DNA of 64,000 nucleotides from Cyclospora cayetanensis. Lineage: Eukaryota > Apicomplexa > Conoidasida > Eucoccidiorida > Eimeriidae. Where the stretch lies: positions 1 to 64,000 of the forward strand of contig NW_020312091.1 in NCBI RefSeq assembly GCF_002999335.1, given 5' to 3'. Positions 35,280 through 46,584 of this stretch are shown here, piece by piece. Below the pieces are notes generated by a model that saw only the letters and a program-made list of their open reading frames with translations, was not told the origin of the DNA and ran no database searches. Made by a program: the position numbers and the translations under genes. Position 1 is the stretch's first letter. Each line of letters begins with the position of its first letter.

Positions 35280-35720
35280 GGTCGTACTGTTGTTTCTTCG
35301 GTTGGTCTACTAAATGAAAAGCAGTTTGTGGCCCGAAGAGAGCCAGCTGAAGCCGCAGCAAGGGCACTCAATAGCCGACTTGCAACTCGTCTGGTACCTG
35401 CGATGCCCTATCATGACCGTCATATTATCCTTCATCACTGATGCTAGTGCTATAGCGGTGGCTATAATTATCTGACAACAGGCTACGAAGTTTCCAAGCT
35501 TCGAATAATTGCCAGTACCCTCTGTTGCCTCATCAAGAACGAGAAGCGTCATTGTATGCGGGACATGGAACTCTAGGCGGTATGTAGGGGTGTTAAAATA
35601 TTTAACACCATTTTTATTGGCGTCATCTTACTGTCCAGTCTATCCACCCGTGTCTAGTTTACCGTGCGAAGAGTTTTCATGACTTCGAATGTCCTAGAGT
35701 TGTTTGCTGTCTTGAGCTCA
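35280..35720 (+). pseudogene. RT connection/RNase H remnant (copy A)
   Basis: The frame at 35193-35440 ends AARALNSRLATRLVPAMPY, matching the helix and P-x-L-x-x-P-x-(F/Y) approach to RNase H. The next frame gives FITDASAIAVAIIICQQ, the TDAS motif with the first catalytic Asp. Then DMEL-AVCRGVKIFNTIF resembles the E-x-E-x-x-A-V segment with the catalytic Glu. DNA homology to 53760-53430 on the minus strand includes a shared CCTAGAGTTGTTTGCTG block. Frameshifts and stops inactivate it. Confidence 0.7.
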
Positions 35721-35919
35721 CCCTGCAGTACAGCCTTACAGTAAAATATATATAGTGAGCACTACCAGCGTGATTTCCAACGCGATCTCGCATTGAGCCA
35801 GCAATTCACTATTGTGCAACTCAAGCGCTCTTGTCTGTGACGATTCATGGCTTATATCAAAATTGTGTGCCTCTTATGCCTGTGGCACCCATCCATCTGC
35901 TACTGTTTCCAGGATTCAG

Positions 35920-36081
35920 AACGTCAAGGTGAAGCGTCACCACGTTGAAGATTACCTGCTATTACTGGAACTGAAGCGAAAACTCTGCCGCCTGCACAAT
36001 CGACTTCATTTTGTAGCGCTGTTTTCTGCAACTCACATGATCCTGGTTCTTCTAGACATTGTGGGATTCGTGCTACAATGA
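35920..36081 (+). pseudogene. Integrase N-terminal region remnant (copy A)
   Basis: It reads KRHHVEDYLLLLELKRKLCR followed by a hydrophobic decayed stretch to a stop at 36081. The HVEDYLL-type start and RKLC resemble the segment before the HHCC zinc domain in gypsy integrases. The DNA block CCACGTTGAAGATTACCTGCTAT recurs in copy D near 53250 (minus), an independent confirmation. Confidence 0.6.
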
Positions 36082-36369
36082 AAAATCTCTGGCGGTCCTT
36101 CTAATGCTCAGGGTTGCGACCCCCGGCAGATAATTATGTAATGCCTTGGGCAGATTCACAACAACTGAAGCCGCGAAATTCTTCTATGCACGGCATTTTG
36201 CAAAGCCTTTTGGTTCCTGACAGGATTCAAATTGATCTGACAATGAGCGAATTTGTTAGATTGCTCTAGATAGAGTCAGGATAGTATCTACGCTATTTTC
36301 GAAAGGGGTAAAGTATATGCCCACTTCGTCCCTTGCTCTAGATGTTACGGCTCAGCAGGTTGCTCAATT

Positions 36370-36690
36370 ACCCTTAAAACATGCATGGAAGCTTTAAGGA
36401 TTTCTTTCGGAAATGCTGACGAATAGGGACTCGAAATTCGATTATGTGCTTTCGGATGCCTTTAATACCCACCAACGCGCTGACCGGGATGCAGTCACTG
36501 CGGACCGCCCTGAGGCAGCTGGAGAGATAGAGTGCATCAACCGCACATTTCTGCAGCATCTAGGACTCTTTCCTTGCAATAAAAGTGCTTGGCTCGATTT
36601 CCCTCCTTGCGGTGTGAGTCTATACCACAGCAATGAACTGGAATTCTCCTTGTTCTCCCACCTTTCTGGTTTTCACTGAGGAATCCCTGT
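36370..36690 (+). pseudogene. Integrase catalytic core remnant (copy A)
   Basis: A continuous frame reads LTNRDSKFDYVLSDAFN, then TADRPEAAGEIECINRTFLQ and a decayed tail. This matches the D-x-x-x-x-F start with the second catalytic Asp and the (T/Q)E-x-x-NR-x-L helix with the catalytic Glu of rve-type integrases. Copy D carries the matching TDKDPKFYRAHLRAFL and EQVQCTNRTVLQYL. Confidence 0.85.
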
Positions 36691-36779
36691 TCAGTCTAAG
36701 CCTCGGCCTAATAGTTGGGGCTTAGCCGCCACCCCTAGCAGAGGAGGGGTTCAGAAACGCAGTTGGCTATTTTATGCGA

Positions 36780-36965
36780 GTGTGTGAGCAAAGCTGACAG
36801 AGAAGCACGGATTTATGATGAACGGTGGGTGGCTGTATGTTTCTAGCATAATGATCTGATTTTGGTGAATCAGCAGGCTTTCAGAGCCGTGCCACAAGGT
36901 GCCCAAGCGAGGATGGATGCCGCCTGCTGACTAGAACCATGTCAGGCATTAGTGCACTTTCTAGT
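36780..36965 (+). pseudogene. Integrase C-terminal remnant (copy A)
   Basis: It reads SKADREARIYDERWVAV, then after a stop HNDLILVNQQAFRAVPQG. That fits the R-A-R-x-x-x-D-x-R-R and GD-x-V-L-V-x-x-x-x-L pattern after the core. It aligns at DNA level with 58360-58410 of copy C (AGAAGCACGGATT-ATGATGA). Confidence 0.65.
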
Positions 36966-37439
36966 GTATCGATTTCCCTAGAAGTTAAATGCCACAGAAC
37001 ACCCTACAGTGGCTTCCTAAGCAGTACTGAAACTGTCCAAAAACTTTGCGGACTTTTCTGGACAGCCAAGTCGCCTGTGTGGAGGCGTAGGAATCACAAA
37101 AAGTCGTAAAGGAAATGCATCCTTGGACTAGAGAGCAGTAAGGACACACTGAACGGACCTCCTAGTAAAATGTGTTTGGGGCACGCCAGCCTCAGTGGGC
37201 GAAAGTGGAGCGGTTGGTGGCTTAGCTCTTTGAAGGAAAAGTTAGGGCTCGACTAGTTCACAATGCTAGTAGCCAAGGACGGTATTCTCCGTTTCGCTAA
37301 CACATGTACTTTCCCAGCGCATGATCTGCCTGAGATTTCAGCCATGGTCTATGAGTAATGCCTGAAAAGCTCCCACTTACTATTGTTAATACACTTCTAC
37401 ACTCAAATTTATGCCCACGCACCTCCAAGTATGCCTCCT

Positions 37440-38500
37440 ATGCATTCTTACTCATGCCTGTTTTGGGATCGACTACAATTCATGCACCGGCAGGGTTGTG
37501 ATGCAGGCACTGCTTTTTGAAGCGTGCAAGCACTGCTGAGCTAATGTGTGCCTTTTTAACCATTTGTACACTGGTTTCTCTTTCGTTTCCCTCGTAGCAG
37601 GAGGCTCCTACATTTAAGCTCCCTGACTACAGAGAGTTGCGTGCCGCTGCGATTGTGGTGGTTTGGTCCCTTGTTCGTTGTCGTCAAGTGCTTATCTCTT
37701 CCTTTTTTCAATCCCTCATTAACGCCTAATAAGCACATTTTCGTCTATTATTCGTGCTGTTTTTCGTGTTTCTGCATGCCTCGGGAGTGGTGATATTGCG
37801 AAAACTTCTCCGATGTCCTGCACGCTGCTGTTTTCGACGGATAGGTACAGAACACGAGGGCGTATATTTTGAAATCGGTGAGGAAGATATAAAGGAGTAA
37901 GCTCCAAACAAGCAGTTTCTTCTTCACTAATTATTCAATGAAAAATATGAAGAAGTTGTCTCATTGGTTTGTTTGTTCGCATATCTCGTTCACTGCACGG
38001 TAGAGGTCATGGTTAGGCCCAATCTGTGCGCGTGTGCCCCAGTTGCTACATGCAGCGAATGGTGATGGTGAATGCTCTAGCTGCACAGAGTGGGCGGCAA
38101 TGATAATCGTGGCTGTTCCTTTCCCGGTATGTCGGGAAATCTGAGGGGAGTGGACGGGAAAATTAGAGGGCTCCTTTGGAAGAGTAGTCAGAAACCTGAA
38201 GGGTTTGTATTAAGTCTGAAGCTAATTGCTCCCTTATGAAGACCTTAGGTGGAGCATGGCCGGTGGTGGTAATGCGTAGTCTGAGCAGCTAATCCTCGAT
38301 CATCCAGCGTGTTACGCTTTACATGCGATCTTCCTAGGAACTCCCTAAACTCCAAGTGACACGAACTTAGCAAAGGATTTTCAAAGGGGGTGATTTTTCA
38401 GATCGTGCTATCACCCCTCTCTCCGGCCCCACCAGACGGTCGACATGAGGCGAGACAGGTAGCCAGGGTGTGCAAAGCTGCACCATGGAAGTACAAATAG
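37440..38500 (+). repeat. LTR-like tail of copy A
   Basis: It shares scattered but ordered blocks with 58990-59550, which likewise follows an integrase C-terminus: TTACTCATG, CTCGTAGCAGGAG, TGCCGCTGCG and GTCGACATGAGGCG. The part 37930-38280 also aligns with 45340-45690. A TATA-like GATATAAAGGAG lies near 37890. Termini and target duplications are not recognisable. Confidence 0.5.
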
Positions 38501-39450
38501 CTTTTGCGGCCAGCTGTAGGTAGCAGCTAGCTCATAAGCGCACACCGTTATGTCTCAATATATCAAGCTGACATTACTCTGCAATCAAGGGGACATGCAA
38601 ACACAAAATTCAGCTAGTTACATTTTACCAATGGAGTAGAAAATGCCGTAGTGTAGCTCAACCCGCTGGAGCACGCGTGCGGCAGCTGGCCCATCGAGCG
38701 TGAAAGCGTGGAACTTTACTCAAGAGCGCCCTCATGGTGCACTCGCAGTAACTTCCGAAACACGAAGCCGTATGTCATAGAATTAGCAATGATTTGAGGA
38801 AGTTTGAGCACAGTGGTCATCGTGGTTTAGGATCTTCATACGCGTTTTACCCACCTTGGAGACCCTCCCTACTGTATCGCTTTTAGTTGGCAGGAGATGG
38901 CACCGGACCGCACAGAAAGTACATGAGCAAAGCGAGCTGTCGTTGCAAGCCGGGGTCTGGAGAAAGGTACTAGGAAAGAAGAGGAGCTACATAGCATAGA
39001 GCCGCGCCCCCTGTTGGGAATACGGTCGAGCACCGAACGGACTTTTTCTATCCAGGGCTTATGATAATTATCTGGGCGGCATCCCTACCTTGATCTAGAA
39101 GTAAATTCTGTCAAAGGCCTTACCGGCCTGGTCAACGTGACTAGCTGTGCGGAGAGGAGACAAAGAGTTCTCAAGTCCGTAGACTCGCCTGGTCTCGCAG
39201 GCCGATCTGAAGCAAGTTAGCCACATGGATGCATATGCTATTTTCTGATCACTTCGGCCATAAGCCTTCCATGGCCTTGAACCTTCATTATAGGTGGACA
39301 CTTCTGTCAGCACTAAAAGCAAATCCCGTTGTCCTTTTCTAATAGTAAAAATACAACTTGCCAAACTTTGCTCGCGACGTCGCCTGTTTTGTTCCCATTG
39401 CCAAGTGCGTACTAATCAGGCACTGTTAACTAGTCATGCAATTAAAGAGT
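38501..39450. other. Intergenic, nothing recognised
   Basis: No frame over 90 codons and no recognisable motif. It is probably old repeat debris. Confidence 0.4.
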
Positions 39451-39474
39451 AGCAGCCTGCTGCGTTTCTACCAT

Positions 39475-39890
39475 ACGCAAAGTTTTGGCTCTACTTGAGC
39501 GCTTGTAAAAAGTCATCTTACCATCGTGTGCTCTTCTCATAAGAAGACCTATTCGCCGTTTATTTAGATGTAAGCCCATCGCTTCCTGAAGTCCAAGAGG
39601 AGCCTCTACGGTCACGAAAATGTTGCCCACTAGAGGCTGCTTGCAAACAAAGCAAAGTTCTGCTGCTGTCTTGTGAGAGCTGACGTTTGGATTAGTGCAG
39701 CTACACATGTGGGCCCGTCCAGGTAGCTGTAACTGACAACAGCACACAGTACGCAGAGGCGAGTCACTACCCCGATATGGTAGAAAGTTCGGCCACCTTG
39801 CCGACCATAGTTGAAATATCCTTTCTTTGCTAGCTCATAGACTTTTCGAACACAGCGTAATACATGAGGCCTTTGCACATCGAAGGTACA
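39475..39890 (-). CDS. Possible small two-exon gene
   Basis: A minus-strand segment reads VQRPHVLRCVRKVYELAKKG and on to FYHIG at a GTAGTG donor near 39775. After about 105 bases, an acceptor (CTCACAAG) leads in phase into AELCFVCKQPLVGNIF and a Lys/Arg-rich C-terminus, KRRIGLLMRRAHDGKMTFYK, ending in a stop near 39442-39475. The C-x2-C-x4-G-N start and basic tail faintly recall organellar ribosomal protein bL28, but not enough to name it. No clear ATG was found, so an upstream exon is needed. Confidence 0.35.
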
Positions 39891-40484
39891 ATACGAGTTT
39901 GAGGGATGCTCCTGCCTGACTGCGAATAGTGACCACCCGCGTAGCTCCTCCTCTCATCCACAGGTTAACGGGCTAAATGTAGAGATGCGTGAAAACGATC
40001 TGTGCACTTGGAATCTACGGTCAGGCAGGTGACTCGTTTCATCTATCATACTTAATAAACTGGTGCATGCTCGTGTCAACATCCCCACAGACTACGTACT
40101 ATGACTTTAAAGATTAGCCCAAGGGCAACGGAGGATACACTTCCATAGAAGTTACTTTCCTTGTAACGCCTAAAATGTGCTACTAACTTCATGCTCATGA
40201 AGCAATGTGCAGTAATCGCTACTTCGTTCACGTGTTCAATTTCTTCCGTAGGCTCGAGCGAATTCCTCGATATCTACTGTGTAAACTCAACTCTCGTATC
40301 AACGAGCTCAAGCTTCTGTACACGCTCGTGCCACTAGGACAAGACAACTCATCTACGATAAAACGCGCGAGACACTTCGTAGAGAATGTTTTCCCGCCGC
40401 TTCAAATAAGAATTTTCACAAAAAATGTAAACACCCACTTACTGGTACTCTAGAAGTCCCTAACCAATTATATCTTCGAGCATG

Positions 40485-41890
40485 CTAAGAATCATTCACA
40501 GGAATCAAAAAGAGACGAAAAGGCCACCATAATTCACTGATGTGCGCTGAAACACACTTGATATAGCGACGTTTTAAAATGTAGTGGGCATCGGGCCATA
40601 TCCTCTGGCTAGCAAAGTGCAGATTCTTCGATTGTTGCCTCGCGGTATGGATATAGATGGCAGCTTCCACATTCTTATCAGCCGCGTCAGACTGATTCAA
40701 AATTTGCAGTTGCCTCATGAATACTCAACAACGCCACACCCTAGGATTACAATCTGGAGACGGCAAATGGGTGACCCTGTGCACACAAACTTTCAACATC
40801 TTAAACAACTACGGGCCTTCATTTTACACGTCATCAATCATGCGACACCTAAAGAGAGGCTACACTGCTAGCGGAGTCATAACTGAACTCATTTAATTTC
40901 TCCGCGAGGATACACGTTTGAGGGACACCCGACCTGCAGCTGCCAAAATTCCAGCACGCGCAGATATCACTAGTTTCGGGGGCGCGTCCCGAAGTGCACT
41001 AGAGTCACAGGGGGAGCCAAAGTCTTTACCTTTCCTGGACACACATTGATGACTAGGGGAATCGAGTATGGGAAACCAGCAGGGCATGGTCATTTATAAT
41101 GCATAAAGGCTTCACGTACGGCACTCTCCGCTTATAGGATACCATTAGATAAAATAATTTCAGGACTGGACAAAATCGCAACACAACGTCAAACGAAGCG
41201 AGTACCAAAGGCAGAATTTCTTCTTACCTAACAGTAGCTTGGCGAGGCAACCATCATCGAAGCGCATTTGACACAACAGTTAGTGGCTATTTACGTGAGC
41301 AAGGTAAACTGGATGCTGTATTTTAGCGATCTAACAAAAGTATGGGTCATGTGCTCCAGTGCAGAGCATGTATAGACACATGCCACGTACGCGGAAATAT
41401 GGATTAGATGCCCACACCTCAGGACTTGACCCTCCGCACACCTGTTATATGATAACTAGTGCCTAAATAGCCCACCGGAATCGCAAACTTTGGGTTTTCA
41501 AACTTTACTAAGGTCACGGACCATTGACTACAGTGTACGTGCCTTAGAAGTGAGTATACAAATCAAGGGCATCGCGACTGAGGGGCGTAGGACCAAGGCA
41601 TCCAGCATTGCTTTGCCCGAGCGCATACTATTTCTTTTACTCCGGAGCTTGAACTTTCTATCATCGTTGTCCCTATTTCACTCTGCAGAGGACTCCCCCG
41701 AACACACGCAGAGAAATTTTCCCTGCCATATGCCCACCAACTGGTATTCCTGTGCAAACTGAACTCATTCCTAAAATGCCGTCTACACTGCAGTAGATGG
41801 CCACATCCATAGTAACTCCATATGGGGAACTGAAAAGCAACACATTTTCGACTGTGAATATGCAACTTGGGGGGTCAGCCGCCCACAAAA
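40485..41890 (-). mobile_element. Decayed Ty3/gypsy-like integrase fragment, copy B
   Basis: The minus strand at 41760-41690 reads IPVGGHMAGKISLRVFGGVL, fitting the H-x-x-P-x-x-GH-x-G-x-x-KT zinc-domain segment of gypsy integrases. It is followed by CLGPTPLSRDALDLYTHF, fitting the L-x-P-L-P-I-P linker before the core. At 40720-40485 it reads AAIYIHTARQQSKNLHFASQ, then RRYIKCVSAHISELWWPFRL, fitting the integrase C-terminal domain. The order on the minus strand is correct. The core itself is not readable between them. It is heavily decayed. Confidence 0.5.
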
Positions 41891-42373
41891 GCCATCACCG
41901 AGCATCAGTCGTTCTATTTATTTGGTAAGAACAAAGTAATAAAGTAGAACGGGTTATGAGCGAATTTACAAGGCGAGTGGTTTTATGGCAGCAGCATGCC
42001 GTCGTCGGGAGCTCATTAATTCGTGGGAGTTACCAATTTTTGATCAACCCGCCAGCTGTACTCTGTTGCACGGCAGTGAAGGCTCCTTCCAGTTGCTACT
42101 TCCTTACCTTTTCCACCACCAAATTACGGTTAAATAGATTTCAGAAGCTCCAGAAGCGGGGGTAACTGGCTGTCCATTTGATTACTTTCTCATTCCTCAC
42201 TCTATGAAATTTTCGATCCAAAGCAAGCTGTACTTTTGATCAGCCAGTACTTATACAGATAATGAGATCCCATGCAATTATGTTTCTAACAAAATGGCTA
42301 TAGAGAATTCCCTCATAGATATCGTATTGTTGCAACTTTATGTTTTTCTACCAACATAAAGCAGTGTTAGAAT

Positions 42374-43279
42374 TCATGCTTTGAGCTGCCTCTCTGAGCA
42401 CTCAGGTAGAAACCCCACATCATTTATGGCTAGCTGAGGAGAAGGAACATTTAACACCGGTAATTGCAGAAGCTCCCGGATTGCCTTCTCTTTGGCAGGG
42501 GAATAACCCTCGTGCTCGCACCATTCTACCCCACCTTCCTGATCAACAAGAAAAATGTAGACCCGCTGAGCATCTGGGAGCTGCAGTGAGTCAATAAAAG
42601 CGCGCTTATCGGTAAAGCAAGTCAACGTTCGGGAGCAAATTGTATGTAGCCTAGACAGACGAACATCTTCAAGGTTGCTGTTTGCCGTGCTTGCCGCATT
42701 CCCCTCGCAAGATCTCTGCTCTGTCGTAGAAACTGTACAAGACGCCGCGAGACCAGAAGCATGCTGACGCTCCTGATTGGCTTCGGTTGTAGCTGATTTG
42801 GCATGATCGACTTCCAAATGTGTGGTGCCTACTGCCAAACGGAGCCTCTCGTCTGTCCACCACCGCAAGAAAATTTCACCGCGCTGCCTGCCACGACAAG
42901 CGAGCGAGCACACAGAAAAGTCACAAAACTGGAGAGGATCACAATGCAAAGCTCTTATATATCGATATAAGATTCTGTGATCCCAGTTGGAACGAAAATA
43001 AACACTCTAGACGTACCTAATAACAAGTCGATATGCATGCACGCGTGCAACATCGGCGTTATGCTTTGCTAGCAATTCTTTCTTTAAATTCTGTACAAAC
43101 GGAGTCCAAGAATCCATGGCCTTATAGTGAGACGTCCTGAAACCCACAACTAGAAGATTGAGCTGGCCCTCCAGATCCTGCGGCACCTTGATAGTCTTAC
43201 CAAGGAGGCTGCGGCACACTAAAGAAGGGAACCGCCTGAAATTGACTGGAACAGTCCGTCCAAAGTGCATGTTTGCCAT
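42374..43279 (-). CDS. ATP10-like mitochondrial ATP synthase assembly factor
   Basis: Atp10 family proteins help assemble the Fo sector of mitochondrial ATP synthase at the inner membrane. Exon 1 (43279-43017, donor GTACGT) and exon 2 (42887-42374, acceptor GTGGCAG) join AG|G in phase, giving 258 residues from the first in-frame ATG (MANMHFGRTVP). The diagnostic segment is FPSLVCRSLLGKTIKVPQDL, followed by LLVVGFRTSHYKAMDSWTPF (family pattern: G-(K/T)-x-x-x-x-P-x-x-L-x-G-x-x-x-L-v-x-x-x-F-r, then x-x-D-S-W). In exon 2, after a Ser/Thr/Gln-rich insertion of about 60 residues, it reads CFTDKRAFIDSLQLP and RVYIFLVDQEGGVEWCEHEG, fitting the conserved C-terminal strand. The open frame continues upstream of the chosen ATG without another ATG, so a mitochondrial leader could come from an unseen exon. 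Confidence 0.75.
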
Positions 43280-44288
43280 TTTTCCGAGGACTTCCCATGC
43301 GTGTAGTTGGGACAAAGCTACAAAATTGGGGCCCACTGAGGACCCAGATTCCGCTTAAAGCGGCTGTGTCCTGGATGGCCAGCTTATTCCAACCATCTTC
43401 CTACTTTAAGCAGCCTGGTTCAGTGTGATTGCTTTCCTCTGCCAATTTCAAGCTAAATTCATTCGGAAAAGGTTCGTGGTGGGGTACGCGCGTTGGTGGC
43501 AGCTGTAGAAGTGTAACACCAAAACGGCAAAATCCGGGGATATGTGCAGATTGAAAGGAAATGAAGGAAAAAAATTCACTTGGGGATAATAGTCCGCATT
43601 AACAAAGGCGTTATCTCAATCCGTCAAAAGGCTTGAGCTCTGGGGCCCCCAAAACGCCACGGTACCCGGGACAAATACACATCTAGAGCTGCTACTTTCC
43701 GTCTTTTATTATGACGAAGGGTGAAAAAATGCTTTTAAAACTGTAAATATAGACTCCTTAATGTTGCGGACTTTCCTGGGACATTGATACTGCTCGGATT
43801 ATACGCATCCAAGATGCCAGAGACTGCGGACAATTTGGCGGACATCACGGAGGGTTTATCTTAGCGCTTCTAATTCTTTCTGCAAACTTTGCAACAGCCG
43901 CTCCATATTGTAGACTTCTGTGTAGACCCTGAACAGTGCAGTTGTGCAGGGTACGACCAGCACGCCACTGGCATCTAAGTGATAAAGGACCTTCTCCGTA
44001 CGGCCAGGTGGAGAGATAATGATCAGCCTTCTGGCCCGATAATAAAGTGCTCACTATCTACGCGTAGCCAAAAGAAGAAGCCAAATATAGAAACTCGCAG
44101 GAACGTACGGATGCTGAGGAATTGCATTTGGCAGCGGTCTGGTGCCGCATCCTGGTAATATGAGTGCAATTTTTTGAGAGCATGTCTGCTACTAGATCTC
44201 AGGAATTCCCAGGACATCAAAAAGCCTTACCAATTCATGCTGCGGTCCTTCTTTTGACAAGCTGGGGCGTTTTTGACCTCAGACCTGT
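43280..44288. other. Spacer upstream of the ATP10-like gene
   Basis: No supported gene. The possible leader exon of the ATP10-like gene would be here on the minus strand. Short minus-strand frames at 43845-44054 and 44023-44220 show no motif. Confidence 0.4.
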
Positions 44289-44660
44289 TCAATGTTGAGC
44301 CTTTGGGGAGAAGTAGAGAAAGCTTGGTCTGTCCACTGCCCACAACTGAGAACACGGGAAGGTTTTGAGGTCCAAATAAGCTGTGTCATGATATGCTATG
44401 CGGAGACCCTCTTCACGGTCTCTTCTTTCAGTGTTCAACCCTTTCTTGAGAAGCGGGCGCAGCCGGGTGCCTGAAGGACATCGGAACATTCAGCAGATCA
44501 GCTGTTTTTATCTGAGCTGTCTCCAGCTTAGATGTCCAAAAACACGTGTACACAAGTATACCTGTGTTGCAGGGAAGTTTGAAGTTGCGCTTTTTCACGG
44601 CCTCCAAGCAGCACAATGGGGCGACACTGAGGCACGCTTGCAGTGGCAGCGCCGTTTTGC
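44289..44660 (+). pseudogene. Inverted, truncated duplicate of VPS29
   Basis: This is a copy of the VPS29 locus in opposite orientation. 44573-44659 matches the first 87 bases of VPS29 exon 2 (46070-45984, minus) and reads KFEVALFHGLQAAQWGDTEA against EFKVALLHGHQAVPWGDADA. A CAG splice acceptor with upstream ATACCTGTGTTG is retained. 44468-44532 matches the region just 5' of the VPS29 start codon (46652-46586). 44289-44395 matches sequence farther upstream (about 46694-46800). Exon 1 and nearly all of the intron are missing, as is the rest of exon 2, so no retromer subunit can be made. Because promoter-side and intron-end sequence are kept, it came from genomic DNA and not from mRNA. Confidence 0.85.
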
Positions 44661-45744
44661 TTATCCATTGAAGCCCACTTGGCTTTCGGTACATACAGCG
44701 TACCAAAGGGTATTCTTTTTGACATGCGACGAAGACGTTCGGAGAAGCTATCAGTAATACAGGTGCTTATGATACAAGGGAGGCAATGCAAGTGTAAGGG
44801 AAGTTAGTTGGTGGAGACCAGCCCTTGTTCAAGATCACAAGGAGAGTCTGGTTTTCCTCGTGAGTTGTACCTTGCCTGTACAATACCACTTTGTGCTTGC
44901 AAGACAAGCAATACCAAGGGGTCCAGAGAATGCTGTACTCCCCACAGCAAAACTAGGCCAGGTGTCTGGGAGAGTACATGTGCAGAGAAAATCGCATTTC
45001 GGCACAACTTTTAGGTTTTTCTGGTCGAGTACAATGTTAAACTATGAATGCACCGTGCTCAGGCAAAACTATTAATGGCTGCGCCAGAAAACAAGCTATT
45101 ATGGTGGCGGCCGTGGATTCGTCAAACTACATGCGCTCGCACACCGACCTTCCGGTTCACACGAATTCTAGGGAGTAGTCATCTACTAATCTTGAAGAGG
45201 ATAGCACTACCATCCATAGGCCTCAGGCAAGGCACCGAAAATGAAATATAACAGTTCTTGAACGAAGGCATTTCAGCTACAAAGGGGTGGTATTCAGGCT
45301 TTGTAGCGCGGTGACTTGTATTCAAACGCGTTCTACTCACTGGTTATACTTAACTACACGAATTACTACGGAGCTGTTGAACTGGCTTGTTTGTCCGTAC
45401 ACCTCGTGTACTGCAGAGCACTGTTCTCTGGATACTTGAAACTTTCCGCTGTGTGCCTGTGCGCATGAAACTGTCAAACTAACTAAATGCTCAGAGTATG
45501 TAGACGATGGAGCTACGCTCACCGTAGGTGCCACTTTCCCTTCATGTCGGGCACTCTACAGGGAGAATCGAGAGCTTTCCTGAAAATCTCGAAAGCTTTC
45601 TATATCTTTGTACTATCTCTGGACTTAAATTTCTTCTTACGAAGACCTTAGATAGAACGATACACGGGTGGTGCGGTTACTGGGTTTTTCTTTGAGTATT
45701 GATCAAAACAATTGCGCGGTCACCACCTAGGTCGTGGCGTCGTG
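44661..45744. other. Spacer between VPS29 copy and VPS29
   Basis: It contains short unassigned frames on both strands and an LTR-like fragment at 45340-45690. No gene is supported. The left part probably includes decayed flanks of the duplication. Confidence 0.45.
45340..45690 (+). repeat. Isolated LTR-like fragment
   Basis: It aligns over about 340 bases with 37930-38280 in the tail of retroelement copy A. Shared blocks include GGCTTGTTTGTCCG-type, CATGTCGGG and TACGAAGACCTTAG-type sequences in the same order and orientation. It sits between VPS29 and its inverted copy. Confidence 0.55.
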
Positions 45745-46584
45745 TCACTTCATTGACGGCTTTGTAAACTCGCTCATGACCACTTCTGCCTTGCCCCCCC
45801 GTTCTTCGTAAATGTACAAAACTACTGATGCCCCCTGAAGTGCCATCAGCATGAAGCTCGGCGTCGGTGATGATGCCCATGGCTGATATGCTCCAGTTGC
45901 TGATCCAGGATTTATAAAAAATCGCCCTTCCACTTCTCTAACGGAATTATTGTGGGTGTGGCCGGAGACTATAATGTCGCAGTCAAGCCGGCGCTGCCAC
46001 TGCAAGAGAGCGTCAGCGTCGCCCCAGGGTACTGCTTGGTGGCCGTGCAGAAGTGCGACTTTAAACTCCCCTGAAAACACATGTATATACTGAAATGCAA
46101 GCAGGATTATGCACCCACATGCGGTGTCAGTTGTGTCAGTGAAACCTGCTTGTGCAAAGCGATGATACAACATCTTGCCTATAGACTACCCTCCCCTATA
46201 TTGCGCCATATGCTTCAGCTTTTCTAATAAAGAAGAAAGATAATCATTCTCATAAGTAGCTTATACTGCTTAGACAATAGCGACTTGAAATCAAGGCACT
46301 CCAGTTGCTGAAACTGCAGCCTGACCAAACTGTAGTATCTTGTATTCCGGAAAGTCAGAGCCCTCGTCCATGTCACCCTTAACAATGTGCACTGAGCCAG
46401 CTATTCCCCTGAGGAAGTCCAGGACCTGCTGGCTACCGACGTTCCCGGTGCACAAGACATGCCGGATCTTATCAGTGTTCAGCAGCTCCCGGAAACAAGG
46501 AGGCAAATCCACAGCGCGCTGAGGCACGTGAAAGTCTCCAATTATGAGAACCAAATCACCAAAGTCTGTGAAGTTCCCCGCCAT
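45745..46584 (-). CDS. Retromer subunit VPS29
   Basis: VPS29 is the metallophosphoesterase-fold scaffold subunit of retromer, which recycles cargo from endosomes; in coccidia retromer serves secretory organelle biogenesis. Exon 1 (46584-46326, from ATG of MAGNFTDFGDLVLIIGDFHV) and exon 2 (46070-45745) join TTTG|GG in phase to give 194 residues (human VPS29: 182). Fold motifs in order: IGDFHVPQRA, HVLCTGNVGSQQVLDFL, VHIVKGDMDE, VALLHGHQAVPWGD, CDIIVSGHTHN and RFFINPGSATGAYQPW. The family's substitution that makes VPS29 catalytically inactive cannot be judged here. The donor is GTCAGG, slightly unusual, but the phase and the restored LQFGEFKVALLHGHQ leave little doubt. The 255-base intron has a pyrimidine-rich TGTGTTTTCAG acceptor. 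A broken inverted copy lies 1.1 kb away. Confidence 0.96.

Larger units (their letters stand above)
33341..38500 (+). mobile_element. Decayed Ty3/gypsy-like LTR retrotransposon, copy A
   Basis: Remnants occur in the order gag, RT, RNase H, integrase zinc domain, integrase core, integrase C-terminus and LTR-like tail, which is the Ty3/gypsy order. Each piece is interrupted by stops and frameshifts. Homology to copy D (minus, 52.5-55.4 kb) holds at DNA level in gag, RT, RNase H and the integrase zinc region, and to copy C in gag, the integrase C-terminus and the tail. Ty3/gypsy-like elements are known in Eimeria genomes. It is not capable of autonomous movement. The boundaries are approximate. 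Confidence 0.8.

Noticed and set aside
39475..39890. Naming the small two-exon gene as organellar ribosomal protein bL28
   Set aside because: Only a C-x2-C-x4-GN start and a basic tail agree; the core Lys/Arg-Phe-x-Pro-Asn segment of that family is missing.
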